14,444 nucleotides of DNA from DASPKW01 sp038244055 (GCA_038244055.1 JBBRTW010000156.1:1-14444); one strand, 5' to 3'; positions 1 through 6,650 are shown, counted from the first letter of the stretch. Notes: a model not told the origin generated them from the letters alone. Translations and numbers: made by a program.

Positions 1-1314
1 GCGCCCGAAAAAGGCCGCCACGCCCCAGAAATCTTCCTGGTTCCAGCGCTTGTCGAACGGATGCTCGTGGCACTGCGAGCACTGCATCTGCACCCCCATG
101 AATCCCGAGGTCACCGTCCGCGTGATCACATCCACCTGCGGAACGTTTTTGTTATCCCCGTGCGCCACAAAGAAAATCCCGGCCGGCTGATTGCTCACCG
201 ACCCCTCCGCCGTGAGCAGCCCGCGCACTGTCTGATCCCAACCCTGCCCCTTGTTCACCTTCTCCGCGATCCAATCCACGAAGGGCTTGACGGTTGGCAC
301 CTTGGCCATCGTGTCCGATGGAATCAGGATGTCTCGCCAGATCGTTGCCAGGTGATTTCCAAAATCCGGCGAGGCCAGAAGCTGATCCACCAGGGCCGCC
401 CGCTTTGCGGGATTGGTGTCGGTTGTGAACGCCTGCACCGCCTTGGACGTCGGCACTTTACCGATGATATCCACATATGCCCGGCGGATGAATTCCGCAT
501 CATCCGCAAGCGCCGAGGCGGGCACTTTCGCCAGGCTGATCTTCTCATCGATCAGCCGATCGATCTCCCCGGCCACGACCTTTGGATCGCGGGCGTTGTC
601 CGTGCGGGACATCGGAGTGGATGGCGCGGACTCCGGCCCGGCCGAGGTCGTCGCATCCGTTTTAGGAGCGTAGGCCGACGCTTGATCCCTGGGCTGGGGC
701 GCGATGACAGGCCCGGCCGGCGCGACGGCGCTGGCCACAACCACCGGCGACGGCGCGACAATCGTCGGCGCAACCGGCGCGGGTGGAATCGAAATCGGTG
801 TGACGGCTGCAGGGGCGATCGCCACCGGCGCAGGTGCGATCGTCGGCGCGGGCGCAACCGTCGGCGCGGGTGTGACAGTCGGTGATGGCGTCGGCGTGGT
901 GGGTAGTGCAACCGATGCATTATCCGTTGGCGACACTTCAGGCGTCGTCGACGAAGCTACGGCCGACGGCGCGGCGGCGGGCGGATCAGCGGGTGTCGCC
1001 GGCGCATCGCCCGGTCCGAACTTGATCCGATTGATTTCTTCCGCGCGGGCCCTCTGGCGATCCAGATTCTGCGCCCGCGCCAGCGCGAGCGCCGGGCTGA
1101 TCGCATCGACTAAGTTCGAATTGGTTGTTGTGTCCGAAGACGGGCGCTGAGCCACTGGCCGTTGGTTGGCCTGCCGCTGCGCCGCCGCCATCGCCGCGAG
1201 TTTGGCCGCCCGCTTCTTCTGCTGCTTGGTCTCCGCCCCATCCGCCCCGACCGCCATCGACAACCCCACCGCCGCCATCAACAGGAATCTCGTCAGTCTC
1301 GTCAGCTTCGTCAT
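1..1314 (-). CDS. DUF1549-type secreted protein with CxxCH motif, C-terminus cut by window edge
   Basis: An open frame of 438 codons runs from ATG at 1314 off the left edge, so the C-terminus (where a DUF1553 domain would be expected) is missing. The start is supported by GGAAGGTGA a few bases upstream. Residues 1-28 are a signal peptide (MTKLTRLTRF, then a hydrophobic stretch ending near VGADGAE). Residues about 100-230 are a low-complexity linker rich in Pro, Ala, Thr and Val with repeated APT/APV units. From about residue 245 the sequence matches the DUF1549 pattern (EIDRLIDEK, then DDAEFIRRAYVDIIGKVPT). A CSQCHEHP motif at 412-419 contains CxxCH, which in this family may bind haem or metal. 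The family is typical of Planctomycetes and exported; its biochemical role is poorly defined. The family call is confident, the function is not. Confidence 0.88.
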   Translation of the reverse strand, partial: MTKLTRLTRFLLMAAVGLSMAVGADGAETKQQKKRAAKLAAMAAAQRQANQRPVAQRPSSDTTTNSNLVDAISPALALARAQNLDRQRARAEEINRIKFGPGDAPATPADPPAAAPSAVASSTTPEVSPTDNASVALPTTPTPSPTVTPAPTVAPAPTIAPAPVAIAPAAVTPISIPPAPVAPTIVAPSPVVVASAVAPAGPVIAPQPRDQASAYAPKTDATTSAGPESAPSTPMSRTDNARDPKVVAGEIDRLIDEKISLAKVPASALADDAEFIRRAYVDIIGKVPTSKAVQAFTTDTNPAKRAALVDQLLASPDFGNHLATIWRDILIPSDTMAKVPTVKPFVDWIAEKVNKGQGWDQTVRGLLTAEGSVSNQPAGIFFVAHGDNKNVPQVDVITRTVTSGFMGVQMQCSQCHEHPFDKRWNQEDFWGVAAFFGR

Positions 1315-1450
1315 GCGTCACCTTCCATACCCCGCCCATGCTCTTCCGGCCTACGACACAACTGCGAGCGGCATCCAACGCAACCGCAAGAATGCATTCT
1401 ACATCCAGCTTGTCCGCATATTTGATTCCATCGGCGTAATTTTGCCAATT

Positions 1451-1481
1451 ACCCAATTGGGTGATGCCTACCCAGATGGGT
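1451..1481. promoter_or_regulatory. Pair of operator-like dyads, ACCCAnnTGGGT
   Basis: ACCCAATTGGGT at 1451-1462 is a perfect 12-bp palindrome, and ACCCAGATGGGT at 1470-1481 repeats it with only the two central bases unmatched. The starts are 19 bp apart, close to two helical turns. They lie about 140-170 bp upstream of the DUF1549 start on the minus strand. Two spaced dyads suggest a binding site for a dimeric regulator, but no regulator is visible in the window. Confidence 0.4.
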
Positions 1482-1530
1482 GAGTCGCATAAAAAGGAGG
1501 TTTGAACACCAATCCCGACCCCCGACCCCT

Positions 1531-1672
1531 CAGGGCAATCGCATATGGCATGAGATGGGCAGCAATTGCGGATTTCGGATTTCGGATTGCGGATTGAATT
1601 GCGGTCTTCAATCCGCAATCCGCAATCCGCAATCCGAAATCGATGCGATAGGATTGACATGCAATTGCCCTG
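1531..1672. mobile_element. MITE-like 142-bp element with 14-bp inverted ends
   Basis: CAGGGCAATCGCAT at 1531-1544 pairs with ATGCAATTGCCCTG at 1659-1672, giving 13 of 14 matching inverted ends. Inside is a large hairpin: four CGGATTK heptamers at 1569-1596, a 12-nt loop, then four CAATCCG heptamers at 1609-1636. No transposase or credible ORF is inside. Ends plus central hairpin fit a non-autonomous miniature element, but I see no clear target-site duplication, so mobility is inferred. Confidence 0.55.
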
Positions 1673-1728
1673 CCTGAACCCTGAACCCCAAACCCTGAAC
1701 CCTGAACCCTGAACCCTGAACCCCAAAC
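1673..1728. repeat. Eight-unit heptamer array, G-quadruplex-prone on the minus strand
   Basis: Eight consecutive 7-bp units fill 1673-1728 exactly: CCTGAAC twice, CCCAAAC, CCTGAAC four times, CCCAAAC. The array abuts the inverted end of the neighbouring element at 1672 on one side and the stop codon at 1729-1731 on the other. On the minus strand, which is the transcript of the gene at 1729-2466, it reads as runs of three or four G separated by TTCA or TTT, a textbook G-quadruplex pattern directly after the stop codon. Confidence 0.85.
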
Positions 1729-2466
1729 CTACCGATTGGCATACATCATATTCCGCATCCCCGCCCAATACGTCATGAACAGATACGCCGCCCCAAGCAG
1801 CACCTCGCAACACAACACCACCAGGTAATTCGAGCCGCTGGCGATCGAAAAAACGTCCCGATGAACCAGCAGTCGATACCCCGCCGTGGTCGTAAAGGCC
1901 GCCAGACCGACCGGCAGATAGTGCGCCGAATGGAAATATAACCCCCGCAGCACCACGGCTTTAGGTAACCGGTAGCCCCGGTATGCCGCCTCCCAGGCCG
2001 TCAGCCAGGCCGCGACATGGGTCGTCCCCCATAAGAACAGATAGACCAATGCCGCCGCCGGAAAGATCAGCCAGAAGTTGCCCGGCGCTGGTCGGCCGAG
2101 AAACTGCAATTCCCAGTACCAGGTGGCATGTTCGTATAAAGCCCCGCCCAGCAGAAACGCCGATAGCATCCAATGGATACGGGCGAATAAAAGCGCCGGC
2201 CCGATCGCCTGGCGCGTCGCGAGCGATCGATAAAACCTTGTGGGATGAAGGATTATGGCCGCGGTGGTCCGAAAAAACCGCGACGCAAGCGATTTGGATG
2301 AATCTTCCCACTCAGGCGACCGTCTACCATCACCTGATCGGCTGAATTCCACCGGCTTGCCACATTCAGGGCAATTGCCATCGACGGGCAGGCCATCTAA
2401 CGTATAGCCACAGTTCTCGCACAAGATTGAATTTTCCGCGGGAACAAATGTAGCGTCCGAAGGCAT
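1729..2466 (-). CDS. Zinc-ribbon membrane protein, Yip1-like (hypothetical)
   Basis: The product has 245 residues. The N-terminus carries two CxxC knuckles (C16-C19 and C32-C35) in the pattern CGY...GLP...CPECG, a small zinc ribbon. Residues about 65-90 contain ILHPTRFYRSL, resembling the entry into Yip1-family membrane domains. Hydrophobic segments follow at about 85-110, 131-155, 174-196 and 215-238, so it is probably an inner-membrane protein with a cytoplasmic zinc ribbon. It is divergent from the lipoprotein gene at 2554. No Shine-Dalgarno sequence is visible before the ATG, and a candidate promoter would place the transcript start almost on the ATG, so a leaderless message is possible. 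The same type of ribbon opens the larger protein at 11974-13779. Function unknown; the Yip1 resemblance is inference from one motif and the topology. Confidence 0.75.
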   Translation of the reverse strand: MPSDATFVPAENSILCENCGYTLDGLPVDGNCPECGKPVEFSRSGDGRRSPEWEDSSKSLASRFFRTTAAIILHPTRFYRSLATRQAIGPALLFARIHWMLSAFLLGGALYEHATWYWELQFLGRPAPGNFWLIFPAAALVYLFLWGTTHVAAWLTAWEAAYRGYRLPKAVVLRGLYFHSAHYLPVGLAAFTTTAGYRLLVHRDVFSIASGSNYLVVLCCEVLLGAAYLFMTYWAGMRNMMYANR

Positions 2467-2474
2467 GTGGGTAT

Positions 2475-2502
2475 GGTATACTCACCCAGGCCAGTCTGTC
2501 AT
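2475..2502 (-). promoter_or_regulatory. Candidate promoter for the zinc-ribbon gene, possibly bidirectional
   Basis: On the minus strand ATGACA (2497-2502) and TATACC (2475-2480) are 16 bp apart, a fair -35/-10 pair. Transcription would start near 2468, almost at the ATG at 2466. The -10 contains the palindrome GTATAC (2476-2481), so the plus strand reads TATACT at 2477-2482 and could serve the lipoprotein gene, although no good plus-strand -35 is seen. Confidence 0.4.
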
Positions 2503-2553
2503 TCGGGTCCGAGAATTCATGTCGTCCGGTGAAGCGCCCGAAGCGGAGGTATC

Positions 2554-3198
2554 ATGAAAGTTGCGTCGCTCAACCTGTTGCGGTGTCTCGCGCTCGGCGC
2601 TGCGGCGCTGGCGCTGACCGGCTGCGATCGATCCTCGGCGCGCAAACCGATTGTCCTTGCGCCCACGACTCGCCCCGCCGGCAGCCAGATTTCCCAGTCC
2701 ACGCAGCCGGCGCTGGTCAAGCTCCCCACCACCAACCAGTCCGCCGCCGCGCAGAAGAAGCATTCCTACATGCTCATCAACGGCGTGTGGGTGGAGTTCC
2801 CCGAAGCCAAACTGATCCTCCGCAAAGAGGGGGATCATGTCACCGCATTTCTCACCAGCAACGATCCGCCCGAAGTCCTCAATCCCGCCTATCAGGGCAA
2901 TCGCTATTACTTCGAGCTCCGCCTCGACACGGTCGATGATGTGAAGAACCTCGCCCAGGCGGAATTCCGCTATCGCGCCCCCAGCATCGAGCCGGCCGAT
3001 TCGCCGAATGGAATCTTCCTGGCCGGCGATCGCGATCATCTCCAGCCGTACGACATTCAAGTGGTCTTCGATCGCGATGGCGACAATAAAACCATCGCCG
3101 ACATCCGCGGCCAGTTCATGATGTTCCCCAAAGGCCAGATGGTTGGCCAGATGCTGCCTGTCATGGCGACGTTGTCGGCCAAGGCCGATATGAAGTAA
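2554..3198 (+). CDS. Predicted lipoprotein of unknown function
   Basis: The product has 214 residues and starts at an ATG preceded by a good ribosome-binding site (GCGGAGG, about 5 bases upstream). The N-terminus is a lipoprotein signal: Leu/Ala-rich core, then the lipobox LTGC with lipidated C24. Asp follows at position +2, which in enterobacteria favours retention at the inner membrane; whether that rule holds here is unknown. Residues 26-70 are a Thr/Ser/Pro/Gln-rich tether. The mature part begins about 71 (YMLINGVWVEFPEAKLILR) and looks like a compact beta-rich domain with alternating hydrophobic residues. I recognise no catalytic motif. It is divergent from the zinc-ribbon gene and convergent with sdhA, whose stop lies only 10 bp away, leaving no room for a separate terminator. 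Confidence 0.8.
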   Translation: MKVASLNLLRCLALGAAALALTGCDRSSARKPIVLAPTTRPAGSQISQSTQPALVKLPTTNQSAAAQKKHSYMLINGVWVEFPEAKLILRKEGDHVTAFLTSNDPPEVLNPAYQGNRYYFELRLDTVDDVKNLAQAEFRYRAPSIEPADSPNGIFLAGDRDHLQPYDIQVVFDRDGDNKTIADIRGQFMMFPKGQMVGQMLPVMATLSAKADMK

Positions 3199-3208
3199 TT
3201 CCCATGGA

Positions 3209-5137
3209 TTACTTTGCACCCACCGCCTGACCCAACTTCGCTCCATCGCCGGTTGTTCCCTTCGAGTTCACATCCTTCTTGCCATACGTCCGCGCCCGGG
3301 GTGTTACCAGGCTGGTATCGACCGGCGCGTAGCTGATCTTGGCGCTGTCGCTGGCCTTGTCGTAGTCGGCGATGGTGGCCTTGAGGAAGTTCTCATCATC
3401 GCGCTCGGGGAAGGCCGGCTTGTAATGCGCGCCGCGACTCTCGTTGCGCAGGAGCGCGCCCTTGAGGATCGCCTCGGCCTGCAAAATCATATCGCGAAGG
3501 GCGCGGGTGAAGCTCAAATTCTGGTTGCTCCACATGCCCGTATCCGAGAGCTTGATCTTCTTGTAGCGGGCCTTCCACTCCTGGCAATTGACCAGAGTCT
3601 GCTCCAGTTTTTCGTTGTGGCGGACCACCGTGCAGTAGTCGGTCATGGTCTTGCCCATCTCCTGCCAGAGGAGGTACGGGTTCTCGGTTCCCTCCGCCTT
3701 GATCAGCACATCCTGGCGATCTTTCTCCTGTTTCTCGACCGCCTCGTAGACGCTCTGCGAAACATCCGCGGCCGCGACCGGCGCGGCGTCGTTGATGTAG
3801 GTCTTGATGCCGCTGCCGCCGAAAAGCCCGTCGAAAATGCAGGAAAGAAGCGAGTTCGCGCCCAGTCGATTCGCGCCGTGGTAGGCGAAGTTGACCTCGC
3901 CCATGGCGTACAGGCCGGGGATGTTGGTGGACATGTTCGAAGGATGGGCGAATTCCAGCCCGCCGGGCGAAGCTTCTTTTTTCTTGAAGGTCGTCCACAG
4001 CCCGCCCATCGCGTAGTGGACGGCCGGGAAGATCTTCATCGGTTCGTCGAGCGGATCGGTGCCGACGAACTTCTCGTAGATCTCCAGAATGCCTTCGAGC
4101 TTGCCGAGGACTTTCTCCCGGCCAATCTCTTTGACTTTGTCGCGCAGATCGAGGTAGACCATGTTCCCGCCGCCGACGCCCAGCCCATCCTGGCAGACCT
4201 GGAAGATCTCCCGCGTCGCGATATCGCGCGGGACGATGTTGCCGTATTTCGGGTAGCGCTCTTCGAGGAAGTAATAGCGCTCCGGCTCGGGAATCGAATT
4301 CGGCGAACGCGAATCCCCCGGCTTGCGCGGCACCCAGACCCGCCCGCCCTCGCCGCGGGCCGATTCGCTGATCAGCCGGCATTTATCCTCGCCCGGAATC
4401 GCGGTGGGGTGAACCTGCATCATCTCCGGGTTGGCGTAGTGAGCGCCCGCCTGATAGCAGCGCGCCAGCGCGCCGCCCGTGCAGATGACCGACATCGTCG
4501 ACTTGCCGAAGACCAGCCCATTGCCGCCCGTCGCCATCACCACCGCATCGGCGCGGAAGGCGCGAATCTGCATGTTCTTCATATCCTGCGCGACGATGCC
4601 GACGCAGTGCGGGCCATTGGGCCCATCGTTGATCACCGGCCAGAGGAACTCCCAGAACTCATATTTCGTGACCCGCCCTTCGGATTCCCAGCGGCGGGTT
4701 TGTTCATCGAGGGCGTAGAGGAGTTGCTGCCCGGTGGTCGCGCCGGCGAAGAACGTGCGCTTGAAGAGCGAGCCGCCGAACAGGCGCAGATCGCGCTGGC
4801 CTTCGGGCGTGCGGTTGAAGGGAACGCCCATGCGGTCCAGCAGGTCGATGATCTTCGGCGCCCAGTTGGCCATCTCCAGCACGGGAGGCTGATCCTGCAA
4901 AAAGTCGCCGCCCAGGCAGGTCTCGTCGAAGTGAACCCACTCGCTGTAACCCTGCTGGCGGGCGATGTCGTTGCAGGCGTTGATCCCGCCCTGGGCGCAG
5001 ACACTGTGGCTGCGCTTGACCGGCACCATCGAAAACAGATCGACGGCCACGCCTTCCTCGGCCAGCTTGATGGAAGCGGACAGACCGGCCAGGCCCCCGC
5101 CGACGACGATCACACGTTTCTTGGATGCTTCGGCCAT
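3209..5137 (-). CDS. sdhA: Succinate dehydrogenase/fumarate reductase flavoprotein subunit
   Basis: SdhA oxidises succinate to fumarate with covalently bound FAD and passes electrons through SdhB to the membrane anchor; it links the citrate cycle to the quinone pool. The 642-residue product has the dinucleotide-binding motif GGGLAGL (13-19), the FAD-attachment histidine H44 in RSHSVCAQGG, the substrate-site HPTA (243-246), RGEGG with R261, the PRD arginine R304, H374 in PAVHYAMGG and R424 in HGANRLGANSLL. Length and motifs fit the long type paired with a five-helix di-haem cytochrome b. The ATG at 5137 follows TGAGGA at proper spacing. It is last in the order sdhC, DinB gene, sdhA, and sdhB, which normally follows, is absent here: the next gene is a convergent lipoprotein. 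No truncation or missing catalytic residue is seen. Confidence 0.97.
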   Translation of the reverse strand: MAEASKKRVIVVGGGLAGLSASIKLAEEGVAVDLFSMVPVKRSHSVCAQGGINACNDIARQQGYSEWVHFDETCLGGDFLQDQPPVLEMANWAPKIIDLLDRMGVPFNRTPEGQRDLRLFGGSLFKRTFFAGATTGQQLLYALDEQTRRWESEGRVTKYEFWEFLWPVINDGPNGPHCVGIVAQDMKNMQIRAFRADAVVMATGGNGLVFGKSTMSVICTGGALARCYQAGAHYANPEMMQVHPTAIPGEDKCRLISESARGEGGRVWVPRKPGDSRSPNSIPEPERYYFLEERYPKYGNIVPRDIATREIFQVCQDGLGVGGGNMVYLDLRDKVKEIGREKVLGKLEGILEIYEKFVGTDPLDEPMKIFPAVHYAMGGLWTTFKKKEASPGGLEFAHPSNMSTNIPGLYAMGEVNFAYHGANRLGANSLLSCIFDGLFGGSGIKTYINDAAPVAAADVSQSVYEAVEKQEKDRQDVLIKAEGTENPYLLWQEMGKTMTDYCTVVRHNEKLEQTLVNCQEWKARYKKIKLSDTGMWSNQNLSFTRALRDMILQAEAILKGALLRNESRGAHYKPAFPERDDENFLKATIADYDKASDSAKISYAPVDTSLVTPRARTYGKKDVNSKGTTGDGAKLGQAVGAK

Positions 5138-5152
5138 TTCATTCCTCAGGGT

Positions 5153-5245
5153 GTCAATTGTTCATTGTCCATTGTCAATTGTTCGCTCATCTTCGTTGAT
5201 GCTCCATCTCGCTCCACAATGGACTATGGACGATGGACAATGGAC
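5153..5245. repeat. Inverted heptamer repeat between sdhA and the DinB gene
   Basis: Positions 5153-5180 hold four imperfect heptamers (GTCAATT, GTTCATT, GTCCATT, GTCAATT). After 37 bp, 5218-5245 holds four NATGGAC heptamers, which on the minus strand read GTCCATN. The arms face each other; the best match is the 10-bp GTCCATTGTC (5167-5176) with its exact complement at 5236-5245. A transcript through it could fold into a weak stem. The layout mirrors the element at 1569-1636. Confidence 0.75.
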
Positions 5246-5247
5246 GT

Positions 5248-5718
5248 TTACAGCGGCTTTCCGAGCTTGGCACGTTTTTCGTGCAGGAATTTCAGGTGAC
5301 GTTCGAGGTGATTTGTGTACATTTCGAGTATTTCCGCCAGGGTCATTTTGCCGCGCTCGGTGTGGATGCCGAAGCGGCTCCAGGCGCTCTCCGGCTGCTT
5401 TCGCAGCACTTTCGCCATGTTCCGCCGCGCCAGTTCGACGATGGTTCCGGCATCGGCGGCCGACTGGGAATTGTATTCCAGGTTGGCGACGAATTGATTC
5501 TCATCGAACCCCACCAGGAGCGGTTTTTCCTCGGCGATGATTCGCTTCATGCGATCGACGGCGACGAGCTCGGCATCCTGGAGATGAATGGCGATCTGCT
5601 GGATGGACCAGGTGCCGGCGATGGGGAAGGCGACGAGTTCGGCCTCGGTCAGACCGGCCAGCGAATCGCGCAGCTTTGTTCCACCTTGTTCGAAGCGATC
5701 GATGAGGGCTGGGTTCAT
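5248..5718 (-). CDS. DinB-family protein (putative metal-dependent hydrolase fold)
   Basis: The product from ATG at 5718 has 156 residues; an in-frame TTG at 5733 would add five. It fits the DinB/YfiT-like four-helix bundle: MNPALIDRFEQGGTKLRDSL at the start, TWSIQQIAIHLQDAE with the first conserved histidine in helix 2, and YTNHLERHLKFL near the C-terminus with the second and third histidines. In this superfamily three histidines bind a divalent metal, and members include thiol transferases and many uncharacterised proteins; this gene's substrate cannot be read from the sequence. It sits between sdhC and sdhA on the same strand, separated from each by more than 100 bp of repeats, which suggests a later insertion rather than a role in succinate oxidation. 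The ribosome-binding site is weak (GAGAAG). Family call fairly sure, function unknown. Confidence 0.83.
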   Translation of the reverse strand: MNPALIDRFEQGGTKLRDSLAGLTEAELVAFPIAGTWSIQQIAIHLQDAELVAVDRMKRIIAEEKPLLVGFDENQFVANLEYNSQSAADAGTIVELARRNMAKVLRKQPESAWSRFGIHTERGKMTLAEILEMYTNHLERHLKFLHEKRAKLGKPL

Positions 5719-5759
5719 GGTTGGGCTTCTCAAATCGGTTCCTGATTCATCGCTCTTCG

Positions 5760-5844
5760 CACGGGCGGGACGCCCGTGTCACTGGGACGTTTTTCACGGG
5801 CTGCCCGTTTCACTCGGGCGTCCTTCACGGGCGAGATGCCCGTG
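5760..5844. repeat. Cluster of three GC-rich palindromes (HGRDARAT-type repeats)
   Basis: Three hairpins follow one another: CACGGGCgggacGCCCGTG at 5760-5778, ACGGGCtGCCCGT at 5796-5808 and CACGGGCgagatGCCCGTG at 5826-5844. A plus-strand frame translates them as HGRDARVT and HGRDARAT, a spurious peptide signature I associate with palindromic repeats in planctomycete and related genomes (from memory). They lie in the sdhC-DinB gene gap and could form stable RNA stems that affect downstream expression or message decay. Confidence 0.75.
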
Positions 5845-5854
5845 CCACCTCGGC

Positions 5855-6589
5855 CTACCTGGGATTTACCAGATGCACCGCGGCGGGCGTCGGCTTGATG
5901 GGTTCCGCGCCTTTGAGGCTGACGGCCGCGATCCAGGCGGTGAGGCCGCAGCCGAAGGTCAGGGCGAAAATCCCCGCGCAAACCAATCCCCAGCGCCGCT
6001 GGCTGGCCTTGCTGATGGTCAGGCCCCAGGTGATGGCGGCAGCCCAGAAGCCGTTGGCCAGGTGGAATGTCGCGGCCGCGATCCCCAGCGGATAGACCAG
6101 GAACGCGATCAGCCAATGCGCATTGATATGCCGCGCCGTGCTGGCGCTGGCCAGCCCGGGTTCAAATTCCAGATAGCTGCCCAGAAACCCTTTCATCCCC
6201 AGCACATGGAAAAGCAGGAACAGCACGATGATCACCGCGCTGGCCCGCTGGGCGAAGTAGAAGATGTTCTTGGCGTAGGGATAGTTCCCGATATTGGGCC
6301 GCCCCGCCAACGTGATCCAGATCCCGTAAACGCTGTGGAAGATGATGGGGATAAAGATCATCACCCACTCGATGGCCAGCAGAAATGGCAGCGAGTGAAT
6401 CTTATTCACCTGCTCCTGGAACACATCGGGATTGCGCCCCTGGATGAGGCTGGCGTTAACGATGAGGTGGATGATGATGTACAGGCCGAAGACGATGCCG
6501 GTCAGCGAGTGGAGCCGCCGCAGCAGGAAATGCCGCGCGTTCGACTTGGCTGATGACAGCGCCATATGGGATGCGGTAGCTGTGGACAC
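5855..6589 (-). CDS. sdhC: Succinate dehydrogenase cytochrome b558 membrane subunit
   Basis: SdhC anchors succinate dehydrogenase in the inner membrane and carries electrons to or from quinone through two b-type haems. The 244-residue product has five hydrophobic helices at about 28-48, 68-93, 116-136, 158-183 and 200-223. Histidines H27, H85, H128 and H176 match in order and spacing the four haem-ligand histidines known in the Bacillus subtilis subunit; H41 is extra. The chosen start is GTG at 6589, with AAAGGA about 10 bases upstream; an ATG at 6565 lacks a ribosome-binding site. A strong promoter lies at 6622-6650, giving a leader of only about 25 nt. It heads the locus sdhC, DinB gene, sdhA. 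The cytochrome type agrees with the long SdhA downstream. Confidence 0.93.
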   Translation of the reverse strand: MSTATASHMALSSAKSNARHFLLRRLHSLTGIVFGLYIIIHLIVNASLIQGRNPDVFQEQVNKIHSLPFLLAIEWVMIFIPIIFHSVYGIWITLAGRPNIGNYPYAKNIFYFAQRASAVIIVLFLLFHVLGMKGFLGSYLEFEPGLASASTARHINAHWLIAFLVYPLGIAAATFHLANGFWAAAITWGLTISKASQRRWGLVCAGIFALTFGCGLTAWIAAVSLKGAEPIKPTPAAVHLVNPR

Positions 6590-6621
6590 AGTCTTGGAGT
6601 CCTTTCTATTGGCAGGGGGGC

Positions 6622-6650
6622 ATTATAGGGAGGAGGGCGGGGTCCGCCAA
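6622..6650 (-). promoter_or_regulatory. Sigma70-type promoter for sdhC
   Basis: On the minus strand TTGGCG (6645-6650) and TATAAT (6622-6627) are separated by exactly 17 bp. The -10 is a perfect consensus and the -35 matches the conserved TTG. Predicted transcription start is near 6615, leaving a short leader before the GTG at 6589. Confidence 0.65.

Larger units (their letters stand above)
1315..1728. other. Repeat-rich intergenic region, no convincing gene
   Basis: This 414-bp gap between the DUF1549 gene start and the stop codon of the next minus-strand gene holds two ACCCAnnTGGGT dyads (1451-1481), two CCCGACC heptamers (1514-1527), a 142-bp element with inverted ends (1531-1672) and an eight-unit heptamer array (1673-1728). 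A minus-strand frame stays open through 986-1813, but it overlaps the real DUF1549 frame and reads through the repeats, so it is not called. Confidence 0.7.

Noticed and set aside
1673..1728. Possible CRISPR array
   Set aside because: Units are 7 bp with no spacers, far below CRISPR repeat and spacer lengths, and no cas gene is present.
986..1813. Minus-strand frame whose part at 1315-1500 looks fairly protein-like
   Set aside because: It overlaps the DUF1549 gene in another frame, reads through the heptamer repeats and has no credible start; the protein-like part could be a relic but cannot be supported.
2482..3246. Minus-strand frame of 254 codons opposite the lipoprotein gene
   Set aside because: The opposing frame has a lipobox and a good ribosome-binding site; this one has neither and overlaps the sdhA stop.
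3425..5299. Long plus-strand frame of 624 codons opposite sdhA
   Set aside because: It lies antisense to a complete, motif-perfect sdhA; the translation is Arg/Ala/Asp-rich without a fold, typical of a shadow frame in GC-rich DNA.
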